47,486 nucleotides of DNA from Ferrovibrio sp. (GTDB lineage: Bacteria; Pseudomonadota; Alphaproteobacteria; Ferrovibrionales; Ferrovibrionaceae), in NCBI RefSeq assembly GCF_025869515.1, contig NZ_JAOZVR010000099.1, positions 1 to 47,486 of the forward strand, read 5' to 3'. Every line of letters begins with the position of its first letter. Position 1 is the first letter of the stretch. Both the position numbers and the translations under genes were made by a program. Below are positions 7,734 through 14,042 of the stretch, in pieces. A model generated the notes under the pieces. That model made no database searches and was not told where the DNA came from. It saw only the letters and a program-made list of their open reading frames with translations.

Positions 7734-7915
7734 ACACACAAAAACCCTTTTCACCCGAAACCCTGGCCGAGCGCTGGGGCTGCAGCTCGCGCCACGTCCG
7801 CACCCTACTCAAATCCGGAAAAATCAAAGGCTTTCAGCTCGGCGGCAAACTATGGCGAATCAGCGCCGCCGAGGTCGAGCGTATCGAAGCCAGCGGCGAT
7901 AATGAAACGCAGTGA
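7730..7915 (+). CDS. Small helix-turn-helix protein
   Basis: 61 residues from GTG at 7730, overlapping the preceding stop codon. FSPETLAERWGCSSRHVRTL is a helix-turn-helix; LKSGKIKGFQLGGKLWRI is the wing typical of the HTH_17/excisionase family. The short acidic tail is not conserved in type. It may bind near the attachment sites or repress the replication operon. It is the second of three such proteins in the element and is translationally coupled to the replication cassette. Confidence 0.8.
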   Translation: MNTQKPFSPETLAERWGCSSRHVRTLLKSGKIKGFQLGGKLWRISAAEVERIEASGDNETQ

Positions 7916-7924
7916 GGGTGGTGA

Positions 7925-8251
7925 ATGTCCGATGAGGGTAGGCCACGGTATCTGTTGCTCAAGGCGGCGGCACAATATTTGTCGATCAGCCCGCAAACAC
8001 TGCTTCGGCTCGTAAAAGCAGGGAAACTGCCGACGCCCACGTATCTGTCACCGAAACTGCCGCGATGGGACAGAGACGCGATCGACGCCACGATGGGGAA
8101 GAAGCCCGCCGTGGTCGACTGGTACGCGGCCGAAATCGGCTGGAAAGCAGAATACCCCCCGGGGGATCCCGAGTATCCAGCGGGTATGCGCCAAATGCCG
8201 CGCATCGGGCCAAATTTCTGCTCATGCGAATTAAATTTTAGGCGCCAATAA
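7925..8251 (+). CDS. AlpA/MerR-like DNA-binding protein
   Basis: 108 residues. The first 60 residues form a helix-turn-helix with wing: YLLLKAAAQYLSISPQTLLR, then LVKAGKLPTPTYLSPKLPRW and DRDAIDATM, the arrangement of AlpA-type regulators of P4-like elements. The following WYAAEIGWKAEYPPGDPEYPAGM segment is Pro- and aromatic-rich with no recognised fold. GAGGGTGG precedes the ATG. Nine bases separate it from the previous gene, so it probably belongs to the same operon, which ends just before the inverted-repeat structure at 8258. Confidence 0.75.
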   Translation: MSDEGRPRYLLLKAAAQYLSISPQTLLRLVKAGKLPTPTYLSPKLPRWDRDAIDATMGKKPAVVDWYAAEIGWKAEYPPGDPEYPAGMRQMPRIGPNFCSCELNFRRQ

Positions 8252-8257
8252 ATTCAG

Positions 8258-8359
8258 CCGGACAACAAAACAAAAAACTCGAGGGGGCCTCGTTTGTCCT
8301 TAAGCCGGGCCCCCTATCTGAGTTTCGCGGCGTCACGCGCGAGTTTTTAGTTTTGTTGT
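8258..8359 (+). promoter_or_regulatory. Nested inverted repeats after the replication operon
   Basis: An outer inverted repeat of 20 bp with a single mismatch pairs 8262-8281 with 8340-8359. Inside it an 8-bp perfect stem AGGGGGCC (8282-8289) pairs with GGCCCCCT (8308-8315). The 5' flank CCGGACAACAAAAC and the GGGGGCC...CCCTAT(C)TCTG part resemble the structure at 6101-6175. It separates the replication genes from the capsid-side genes. It may be a terminator, an operator region or a processing site. Confidence 0.5.
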
Positions 8360-8479
8360 GAGGCCCGGAAAACCAGCAAATTTAGCCAATCCTCTAGTGC
8401 ATTCCGTTAACGGCAGTTTTTTCTATTGCAGTTTCTTCGTTTGTGTAGTTCAATCGAAGAAAGTTCAAAAGGAAGCCAT

Positions 8480-9034
8480 ATGATTGCTAGACGATTCGAA
8501 GATGCGGTGCGCCGCTTCAGCCCATTCTCACAGTCCACGATCGACCACACTGCCAGGCAACTGCGGGAAGCAGGGATGCTGCCAATCGGTGGTCGAGGAA
8601 ACGCAGCGCCTGAGATCACGCCTCAACACGCAGCCTCATTCCTGGCAGCCCTCGCGGCGCCGCGTCTGATCGAGGCCGCATCATTTGCAGCGAAAATCAA
8701 TCGCATGAAGCCGACGAACGGAGACGAGTACGGCTTCGCTGGCGCTCGAACGTTCGGCGACGCGTTCTCCGCAATCCTCTCAGACGATAAGCGCCGGCTG
8801 GCTGTCGCCAAAGTGCAAATTTGCCGAGACTGGCCTTATGCAGCCATCCATTTCAAAAGCGAAATGGATAAGCCTGTCTACGAATTCGGCTTTGTTGAGA
8901 AGTCCGCAGCGCAATCCGAGGGAGAGTTCACGCACCCAATCAGTACATACGTTCAATACAACGGCGGCGTCCTTCAGGGATTTGCAATGGAGCTGGCGGG
9001 AAATACCGGCCATGACGCCACGCTGATAGGTTGA
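8480..9034 (+). CDS. Hypothetical phage protein with DNA-binding-like N-terminus
   Basis: 184 residues from the ATG at 8480, chosen because AAAAGGAAG lies directly upstream. The N-terminal 60 residues (FEDAVRRFSPFSQSTIDHTA, then QLREAGMLPIGGRG and ITPQHAASFLAALA) look like a helical DNA-binding or protein-binding module met in uncharacterised alphaproteobacterial prophage proteins. The C-terminal half is mixed strand and helix with no motif I recognise. Its place before the capsid gene is where a small terminase subunit often lies, but there is no large subunit in the element, so that role is doubtful. Confidence 0.6.
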   Translation: MIARRFEDAVRRFSPFSQSTIDHTARQLREAGMLPIGGRGNAAPEITPQHAASFLAALAAPRLIEAASFAAKINRMKPTNGDEYGFAGARTFGDAFSAILSDDKRRLAVAKVQICRDWPYAAIHFKSEMDKPVYEFGFVEKSAAQSEGEFTHPISTYVQYNGGVLQGFAMELAGNTGHDATLIG

Positions 9035-9040
9035 AATTTA

Positions 9041-9262
9041 GTGCCATCCCGGACCTCTACGGCGTCGCGTGCCGCGCCGAGTATACCAAGGCTGGATCGA
9101 AACCCGGGAAGGCAGAGTGACAAAGGAAATCCGGCCGAGGCCGCAAAATTTGGAGCGTTGAGAAACGCCCCGCCAACCCGCCGCGCAGGGATGCGCCGCA
9201 GCTCAGTGCCAGCCGGTTCCGATGTTCGGGCCGGCTGGCCCGATAGAAGGACGAACGAATGA
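9041..9262 (+). CDS. Possible small basic protein before capsid gene
   Basis: A 73-codon frame from GTG at 9041 whose stop codon overlaps the capsid start as ATGA. The translation is rich in Arg, Pro, Ser and Ala and resembles no family I know. The overlap with the next gene is the pattern used throughout this operon, which favours a real gene; the composition and weak start site speak against it. Without it, the 224 bases between 9035 and 9258 would be a non-coding leader, or the remains of a deleted head gene. Confidence 0.3.
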   Translation: MPSRTSTASRAAPSIPRLDRNPGRQSDKGNPAEAAKFGALRNAPPTRRAGMRRSSVPAGSDVRAGWPDRRTNE

Positions 9263-10650
9263 ACATTTCCCAGCGTACAGAGGCCGCCATCCGGCGCGCA
9301 TTCACCAAGCACGGCGGCGACGTGTCTCTGATCGCCGTTGCACGATCCGGCGCAACCGATGCCGAGCTGAAAAAGTTTCGCGCTGAAATCCTGGCCGCAT
9401 CCGGTGAAATTTTGGCCGGGGCCGAAGCGGAAAATCGAGACCTCACCAAGCCCGAAACCGACGATCTCGAAGACATGCGCATGCTGGCGTCTGTGCTTCG
9501 CGCCGAAATCGACCTTCGTGATGAGCGCAGCTCCGCAGGCACCGTCGACATGAGAGGCATACTCCCCGACAGTGACGGCGGTTCCGGCAACCGTGAGACC
9601 ACCGGCCACCGTTTCGTGGACGTGAAAACAGGCGCCGCCGTGCGGGCGCTCGGCCGCAAGGACAGCTTCGCCCAGGCTATCGGAGCAAACCAGCGTACCG
9701 GAATCAGCTTCGGCGACTTCGCCGCGCGAGTTATTACGGGCCGAGCCAGCCCCGAGGCGGAAAGCGAATTTCGCACGATGGCGATTTCGCCGAGCAGCTC
9801 CGGCGGTTATGCCGTGCCGGCTCCGCTGTCGGCGCAATTCATCGACAAGATGCGGAAACAGGCTGCTGTCGTCCGCGCCGGCGCACTGGTCGTTCCCATG
9901 ACATCAAACACACTGACATTCGCCAAGAATGCCGGTGACCCGACTGTCGGATGGAAAAGCGAGAACTCGGCATTCAGCGCCAGCGACATGACGCTCGATG
10001 CTGTGACGCTTACCGCGAGGGTGATCGGCGGTTATGTCAAAATGAGCAACGAACTTTTCAACGACGCCCCGAATATCGGCACCGCCGTAGAAAATGCGCT
10101 TGCCCAGGGCTGCGGCCTGGAACTCGATCGCGTCTGCCTGGTCGGCAGCGGTGCCGCGCCGGAACCGCGCGGCATCTACGAAACGAGCAACGTCAACAGC
10201 TACACACTTGACGCGGCGCTTACCAACTATGACCCGGTATCCCGCGCGGTGCAGCTCGTGCGCGAGGACAACCACGAACCCACGGCCATGATTGCGGCGC
10301 CGCGAACCTATGGCGAATTTGATCGCCTGAAGGACACCACGAACCAGCCGCTGCAGCCGCCGAAATCGTTCACAGACCTGCAGCACTACGCGTCGGGCAA
10401 TGTCCCCACAGACATGGATACCGGCGGCAGCCCGGCCAATCAGACTATTGCATTTGTCGGTGACTGGTCGAACGTGGTTATCGGCCTGCGAAACGATATC
10501 GAGCTTCTGGTTACCAACACCGGAGGCGACGGTACGACGTCTGGCATCACGCACTATCAGGTTTTCGTTCGTGTGGTCATGCGGGCCGATGTCGCGCTCT
10601 TCCACCCGGAAGCTTTTGCGATCATCAAGAAAATCTGGCAGACCTCCTAA
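9259..10650 (+). CDS. HK97-fold phage major capsid protein
   Basis: 463 residues; AGAAGGA precedes the ATG. The first 110 residues are a charged helical scaffold-like (delta) region, AELKKFRAEILAASGEI and following. The HK97-fold part begins around SSSGGYAVPAPLSAQFIDKM, continues with the E-loop and P-domain (VRAGALVVPMTSNTLTFAK, then GWKSENSAFSASD) and the A-domain with ELFNDAPNIGTAVENALAQG and GSGAAPEPRGIYETSNV, and ends with MRADVALFHPEAFAIIKK. These are standard landmarks of the family. Normally a head protease removes the delta region, but no protease gene is present nearby. It forms the shell of a procapsid. Confidence 0.92.
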   Translation: MNISQRTEAAIRRAFTKHGGDVSLIAVARSGATDAELKKFRAEILAASGEILAGAEAENRDLTKPETDDLEDMRMLASVLRAEIDLRDERSSAGTVDMRGILPDSDGGSGNRETTGHRFVDVKTGAAVRALGRKDSFAQAIGANQRTGISFGDFAARVITGRASPEAESEFRTMAISPSSSGGYAVPAPLSAQFIDKMRKQAAVVRAGALVVPMTSNTLTFAKNAGDPTVGWKSENSAFSASDMTLDAVTLTARVIGGYVKMSNELFNDAPNIGTAVENALAQGCGLELDRVCLVGSGAAPEPRGIYETSNVNSYTLDAALTNYDPVSRAVQLVREDNHEPTAMIAAPRTYGEFDRLKDTTNQPLQPPKSFTDLQHYASGNVPTDMDTGGSPANQTIAFVGDWSNVVIGLRNDIELLVTNTGGDGTTSGITHYQVFVRVVMRADVALFHPEAFAIIKKIWQTS

Positions 10651-10652
10651 TC

Positions 10653-10775
10653 ATGTCCGGCGAGTGGGTAGGCTCCGTCGCGCCGAGCATGCTGCTGCCG
10701 GCCGCAAGTATGCGGTCGGCAGCTATTGCCAGGCGCCTGAGTGCGAAGCGCGGCAGTGATGGGGCTCGATCTTGA
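10653..10775 (+). CDS. Small hypothetical protein in capsid operon
   Basis: 40 residues beginning MSGEWVGSVAPSML, two bases after the capsid stop codon. Its stop overlaps the TTG start of the cupin gene (TTGA). Ala-, Ser- and Arg-rich with a likely short helix. It is too short for a head-tail connector. The tight spacing at both ends supports translation; no ribosome binding site is visible, so it would depend on coupling to the capsid gene. Confidence 0.45.
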   Translation: MSGEWVGSVAPSMLLPAASMRSAAIARRLSAKRGSDGARS

Positions 10776-11332
10776 ACCGTCACGGCATCGTCAAACCGCG
10801 CCCCGCCAACCCGCCGCCTTTCGCCCCCGCGACCGATGAACCGTTACCCGAGTTTGTCGAGTGGTTCTGCACGCAGGGGCCATCGCTCCCGATGGCGCCG
10901 CAAGATGGCATCGCCTGGGCAGGCGACATATCTGGGCTGTTGCTCTATCGCTCCGGCCAATTCCAGGCGCAGCTATTCACCTTCCCGCCCGGCACCGTAA
11001 TACCGCCGCACCGTCACCCGAACGTCGACAGCTTCGATATGTTCGTTTCTGGCGACCTGACCATTCGCAAGAACGGCAAGCCGATCTGCCCCTGCGATTT
11101 TTTCAGCCAGACAATCGACGGCCTGCCGCGCCTGCGCGCTGTCGGCTTCCATATCGGCCCCGAAGACTGGCACAGCGGCGAAGTCGGCCCGCGCGGCGCT
11201 GCGTTCCTGTCATTCCAGCACTGGCAGGGCCTGGAGCCCAGCACAATAGGGCTCGACTGGGAAGGACAGCCGGCAAACGAACAGCATGGGGAGCAGTTAA
11301 GCGCCCCACCCTATGCGAAGGAGATCACCTAA
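10772..11332 (+). CDS. Cupin-fold protein within phage structural operon
   Basis: 186 residues from a TTG start overlapping the previous stop. The centre is a single-domain cupin: motif 1 is PPGTVIPPHRHPNVDSFDMF (two His and an Asp in place of the usual Glu), and motif 2 is FHIGPEDWHSGE (third His). The metal-binding set therefore looks largely present. The N-terminal 50 residues are Pro-rich and could anchor the domain. Cupins bind metals and small ligands or act as sugar-modifying or purely structural beta-barrels. In this operon a decoration or tail-attached role is conceivable, but an enzymatic cargo function is equally possible. Confidence 0.7.
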   Translation: MNRHGIVKPRPANPPPFAPATDEPLPEFVEWFCTQGPSLPMAPQDGIAWAGDISGLLLYRSGQFQAQLFTFPPGTVIPPHRHPNVDSFDMFVSGDLTIRKNGKPICPCDFFSQTIDGLPRLRAVGFHIGPEDWHSGEVGPRGAAFLSFQHWQGLEPSTIGLDWEGQPANEQHGEQLSAPPYAKEIT

Positions 11333-11892
11333 TGTCGCGCGGAATTACTACTGACATGCAGGCGTTTGCCGAGGCGGTATCGAAACGGCCAATCCTGCTG
11401 TTCGAGATGGAAACGAACGCGGGCGCGGTGCGCGCATGGTCCGGCCTCGGTACGATCACCTGGGCCGGCAAAGAATTTGTCGGAGTCGGGGCCTTTGGTA
11501 GTGTCTCAGCACCCGAAGAAACGACCGACCTCAAAGCAACCGGCGCCACCTACATGCTCTCTGGTGTCCCGACTTCTCTGATTTCCTCGGTTGCCGTCGA
11601 CATGCGGCAGGGCCTTCCGGCGCGGTCATGGCTTGGTGGTCTGACAGAAGACGGCCGGATCATCGCGGATCCGATTGTCTGGGATGAAGCTACGGTCGCG
11701 GTGCCGGCGACAGATGACGGCGCCGAAACCTGCACAATTATCGTCAGCACCGAATCGCTTATGGCAACCCTTCGGCGCCCGCGCACCATCCGCATGACCC
11801 CGGAAGATCAAAAGATCAGGGACGCCACGGACACGGGGTTCCGGTATGTCGCCAGCCTACAGGATCGCACCATCGTCTTGGGGAAATCATGA
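11332..11892 (+). CDS. Phage tail-hub-associated-like protein
   Basis: 186 residues; the ATG shares one base with the previous stop (TAATG), with GAAGGAG upstream. The pattern RPILLFEMETNAGAVRAWSG, GTITWAGKEFVGVG, a middle segment APEETTDLKATGATYMLSGV and the ending TPEDQKIRDATDTGFRYVAS then LQD is that of phage proteins (DUF2163-like in part) that stand immediately before the NlpC/P60 tail-assembly protein in many siphophages of alphaproteobacteria. They are thought to belong to the tail hub or baseplate. The assignment rests on pattern memory and neighbourhood. Confidence 0.65.
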   Translation: MSRGITTDMQAFAEAVSKRPILLFEMETNAGAVRAWSGLGTITWAGKEFVGVGAFGSVSAPEETTDLKATGATYMLSGVPTSLISSVAVDMRQGLPARSWLGGLTEDGRIIADPIVWDEATVAVPATDDGAETCTIIVSTESLMATLRRPRTIRMTPEDQKIRDATDTGFRYVASLQDRTIVLGKS

Positions 11893-12320
11893 TCCGATAC
11901 GAGAATTGGCCCGAGCGATTGAGCAACTACATCGCAAAGCGCAAAGACGACCCGTTCGCCTGGGGTGTAAATGACTGTGTTCTGTTCGCTGCGGACTGCA
12001 TAATCGAAATGACCGGCCTCGACCCGGTTCCGCCACTTCGCGGAGGCCCCACGACCGCGCTCGGCATGGCGCGGCGCATGCAGGACGCCTATGGGTCGGC
12101 GGACGTCACCGAGGCCGCGCGCGCGGCCGGCGCAGTGGTCGGCTTCCCGGAAATATCATGGACCTTTGCCCAGCGCGGCGACGTGGTGCTGCTGGAGAAT
12201 TCTGGCCGGCCGTGCCTCGGCATCTGCGGCGGCATGATGGCATACGCGCCTGGCCCCGAGCGCATCATGCAGGTTCCCATGCGAACCGCGCTGCTGGCAT
12301 GGCAGACCGCGCGCCAATAA
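11889..12320 (+). CDS. NlpC/P60-like phage tail peptidase (DUF6950-like)
   Basis: 143 residues starting in an ATGA overlap. PFAWGVNDCVLFAADCIIEMTG carries the probable nucleophile Cys of the papain-like NlpC/P60 fold, and FAQRGDVVLLENSGRPCLGICGG corresponds to the strand segment that normally supplies the His; here a Cys/Gly-rich stretch stands in that place, so the catalytic His is not evident. Related proteins are tail-tip components that open peptidoglycan during DNA entry. It is the last gene of the rightward structural operon; a weak terminator-like hairpin follows at 12360. Confidence 0.7.
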   Translation: MIRYENWPERLSNYIAKRKDDPFAWGVNDCVLFAADCIIEMTGLDPVPPLRGGPTTALGMARRMQDAYGSADVTEAARAAGAVVGFPEISWTFAQRGDVVLLENSGRPCLGICGGMMAYAPGPERIMQVPMRTALLAWQTARQ

Positions 12321-12359
12321 CCAACTTGACCACGAAAGGAAACGGTATACCAGGCAAAG

Positions 12360-12391
12360 AAAAACCCCGCGGGTGGGGCGTGTCGGTTTTT
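12360..12391 (+). terminator. Weak terminator-like hairpin after structural operon
   Basis: AAAAACC (12360-12366) can pair with GGTTTTT (12385-12391), with an inner CCCC/GGGG pairing, giving a G+C core with A and T flanks. It sits between two convergent genes and could serve both strands. The inner stem is imperfect, so the call is tentative. Confidence 0.35.
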
Positions 12392-12399
12392 GTCATCGG

Positions 12400-12729
12400 T
12401 CATTGTTTGCAAGGAAATACTTCAAGCAATCGAACAAGGAGGGCAATTTCTATGTTGCTGTCCGGTTTCGCAACACCACTCCGTATCATGTCATTAATCC
12501 AGGCTGTGAAATTTGTACCTTGAGCGATGAACGCTTCTGGCGGGCAGAACATTTTGGCTGAGTAATTCATTAGCCAGTACCCACGCCCCACGCCGGATAT
12601 ATATGCCTGCATCAATGCAGCAGAATTACCGCCAGCTTCCATTGTTTTTTGATATGCCTCTACGTTCACCTCTGCTTTGGCCGTGCTGAAGATCGCCAGC
12701 AGGATGAGTGTGCAAATAGCTATCCTCAT
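12400..12729 (-). CDS. Secreted Rap1a/Tai-like protein
   Basis: 109 residues from the ATG at 12729 with GAGGGGAAG upstream. A signal peptide MRIAICTLILLAIFSTAKA is followed by a small domain with AALMQAYISGVGRGYWLMN, a Cys in MFCPPEAFIAQ, and Cys close to the C-terminus (LEVFPCKQ): the spacing and paired cysteines match the Rap1a/Tai family. Members with known function are periplasmic immunity proteins against type VI amidase effectors. In this element it could protect the host envelope or have a superinfection role. A strong terminator lies between it and the hicBA genes, so it has its own promoter. Confidence 0.65.
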   Translation of the reverse strand: MRIAICTLILLAIFSTAKAEVNVEAYQKTMEAGGNSAALMQAYISGVGRGYWLMNYSAKMFCPPEAFIAQGTNFTAWINDMIRSGVAKPDSNIEIALLVRLLEVFPCKQ

Positions 12730-12750
12730 GCTTCCCCTCGGCTCATAATG

Positions 12751-12777
12751 AAAAGCCCCGCGGAGCGGGGCTTTTTT
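12751..12777. terminator. Strong bidirectional rho-independent terminator
   Basis: AGCCCCGC (12754-12761) pairs perfectly with GCGGGGCT (12765-12772) around a GGA loop, with AAAA before and TTTTTT after. On the minus strand it ends the hicBA transcript, whose last codon is at 12822. It lies upstream of the Rap1a-like gene start at 12729. Confidence 0.9.
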
Positions 12778-12821
12778 ATCGACGCAATGGCCCAAGCATA
12801 TCAAGGGCGTGATCAACGTCA

Positions 12822-13034
12822 TCACTTCCGCGGGAACAGGTCGCGCGGTAGGGCCGACTGTCGGATCATGGAGCTGAAATTCTTCGCCATAACGTCGTCG
12901 TTGTCATTGCCGGAGGCCGTGACCAGTCGCGTCTTGCCGTCGATGAAACCCTTGTAGTGGCGGTGGCCGCCGGTATGGCGGTGAAGATCAAAGCCGTTAT
13001 CGAGGAGGATTCGAATAAAGTCCCGATACTTCAA
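12822..13034 (-). CDS. hicA: HicA-like mRNA interferase toxin
   Basis: 70 residues if translation begins at TTG 13034, which overlaps the hicB stop codon as TTGA; an ATG at 13112 would add 26 residues unlike any HicA. KYRDFIRILLDNGFDLHRHT, then GGHRHYKGF gives the alpha1-beta1-beta2 of the dsRNA-binding-like fold with the catalytic His in the GGHRHY loop (usually GSH). HicA cleaves mRNAs and is held inactive by HicB. The coupled start should keep the toxin below the antitoxin. The C-terminal helix (NFSSMIRQSALPRDLF) differs from the usual LxxILRQAG but keeps the hydrophobic spacing. Confidence 0.75.
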   Translation of the reverse strand: MKYRDFIRILLDNGFDLHRHTGGHRHYKGFIDGKTRLVTASGNDNDDVMAKNFSSMIRQSALPRDLFPRK

Positions 13035-13339
13035 GCAGGGCAGGGTAGGGTGAATTCGGCGCGACCTTTCGCGCCGTTTCGCCCATCCCAAATCGAGCGC
13101 AGAACATGCCATGCAAACTTGAGCCGCATGCTCAGCGGCGATCTGCGTTCCATCAAGTGCGCACGTTCTTCGACCGGGAGTTCGTGGACGATCTCAAGAT
13201 ATTCGCGAATAGCGACCTGTAGGCTGTCGATCACTTCCCGGAAGTCACTGCCCTGTACGGCGAGATCGAAATCGAGGCAGACAGCTTCCCATTGGCCGGG
13301 CTGTCCCTCTGCATAGCAACGTAGAATCATGTTCTTCAT
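13031..13339 (-). CDS. hicB: HicB-like antitoxin
   Basis: 102 residues from the ATG at 13339, with AAGGACGG upstream. The N-terminal half has the HicB partial RNase H-like fold: YAEGQPGQWEAVCLDFDLAV followed by GSDFREVIDSLQVAIREYLE. The C-terminal half lacks the helix-turn-helix or ribbon-helix-helix that many HicB proteins carry; it is basic and helical (RLKFAWHVLRSIWDG). It should bind and neutralise HicA encoded directly downstream, and may stabilise the element in its host. The order antitoxin first, toxin second is one of the two known orders. Confidence 0.75.
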   Translation of the reverse strand: MKNMILRCYAEGQPGQWEAVCLDFDLAVQGSDFREVIDSLQVAIREYLEIVHELPVEERAHLMERRSPLSMRLKFAWHVLRSIWDGRNGAKGRAEFTLPCPA

Positions 13340-13900
13340 CAGGCACCGTCCTTGTTTGCTTCTGGTCGGTTCCCCCCCAGGCACGCCACCATGCGAACCC
13401 AGACTGACCTTTAGGCGGTACTGGGTCGTACTCTACACTTGACCCGTCGCCAAGCAAGCCGTGCTTTATGCTTACGAGGCATGGAGCCTATGCGAATCCT
13501 GAGGCTTGGACCGGTAACAGACTGTTAAACCCATGTGTTGCAAGGGCCTATAATCGTCCAGTGGCATTGCATAACGCTGTGCTGGCGGTCACGGTTCCGC
13601 CGGTCCATAACCACAAAATCTGGTGATTGGCACTTGGAACCTGGCCTAGGGGATGGGCCCTTACGATTAATCATTCTTGCGACTCCGGCAAGCAGCGCAT
13701 GCTGTGGTCAGAGGGGCGTACACGGTTCGCAACTGTGCAGCCGGTCGAGGCTGAAACGCACCCGGTGCGCTTTTGGCGAACGTCGTTCGCCGATCGCCGG
13801 GAGGCTGCGAACACTGCTCGCACTATCCTATGAATATGAATGGTTTAAAAGATGGTACAGGGACTAAAATATGCATAAGTAATTGATTTTTATGGCATAC
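13340..13900. other. 561-bp gap without convincing gene at the attR end
   Basis: The two open frames here (13535-13867 and one shifted) have no start signal or recognisable protein. Two palindromes lie close together: CGCACC-C-GGTGCG (13757-13769) and GGCGAAC-GTC-GTTCGCC (13775-13791). The last 60 bases before the tRNA are AT-rich. The stretch must include the hicBA promoter and could hold integrase or excisionase arm sites, but I cannot assign them. Confidence 0.4.
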
Positions 13901-13926
13901 TGGCGGACAGGGTGAGATTCGAACTC
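13901..13926. repeat. attR: 3' end of tRNA-Ser
   Basis: The 26 bases cover the encoded CCA, the 3' acceptor strand and part of the T-arm. The left copy at 3671-3696 differs at three positions. The element lies on the 3' side of the tRNA, so integration restores a working gene. Confidence 0.8.
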
Positions 13927-13990
13927 ACGGTACCCTTGCAGGTACGGCGGTTTTCAAGACCGCTGCCTTAAACCACTCGGCCACCTGTCC
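13901..13990 (-). tRNA. tRNA-Ser (anticodon UGA)
   Basis: Read on the minus strand it folds fully: acceptor GGACAGG pairing with CCTGTCC, discriminator G and encoded CCA; D-arm GCC...GGC; anticodon stem GCGGT/ACCGC with loop CTTGAAA (anticodon at 13954-13956); a long variable arm (GTACC...GGTAC) typical of serine tRNAs; T-arm GTGAG-TTCGAAT-CTCAC. The gene is intact although its 3' end is the right attachment site of the element. Confidence 0.97.
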
Positions 13991-14042
13991 AGCGGCCGGG
14001 TTTTACCGCACCGACCGAACAGCGTCGAGGGTTCTGCCCTGC

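Larger units (their letters stand above)
3671..13926. mobile_element. tRNA-Ser-integrated phage-like element with lone capsid module
   Basis: The element is bounded by a 26-bp direct repeat (23 of 26 identical) at 3671-3696 and 13901-13926; the right copy is the 3' end of an intact tRNA-Ser gene. One repeat plus the interior is 10,230 bp. Inside are a tyrosine integrase next to the left end, a replication cassette with iteron-like repeats, three small HTH proteins, an HK97-fold capsid gene in a tightly overlapping operon with cupin, tail-hub-like and NlpC/P60-like genes, and on the other strand a Rap1a-like secreted protein and hicBA. I found no terminase, portal, protease, tape measure or lysis gene. 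It may be a satellite element or a reduced prophage. Confidence 0.85.

Noticed and set aside
8151..8170. C/G-rich palindrome as a terminator
   Set aside because: It lies within the coding frame of the 7925-8251 gene and has no T-tract.
8480..9034. Small terminase subunit
   Set aside because: Position fits, but there is no large subunit in the element and no convincing motif.
13480..13560. Possible degenerate tRNA around an ACTGTTAA segment
   Set aside because: No acceptor stem or T-arm could be paired; only the anticodon-loop-like string resembles a tRNA.
13535..13867. Two overlapping plus-strand frames at the element's right end
   Set aside because: No ribosome binding site, no recognisable sequence, many rare codons.
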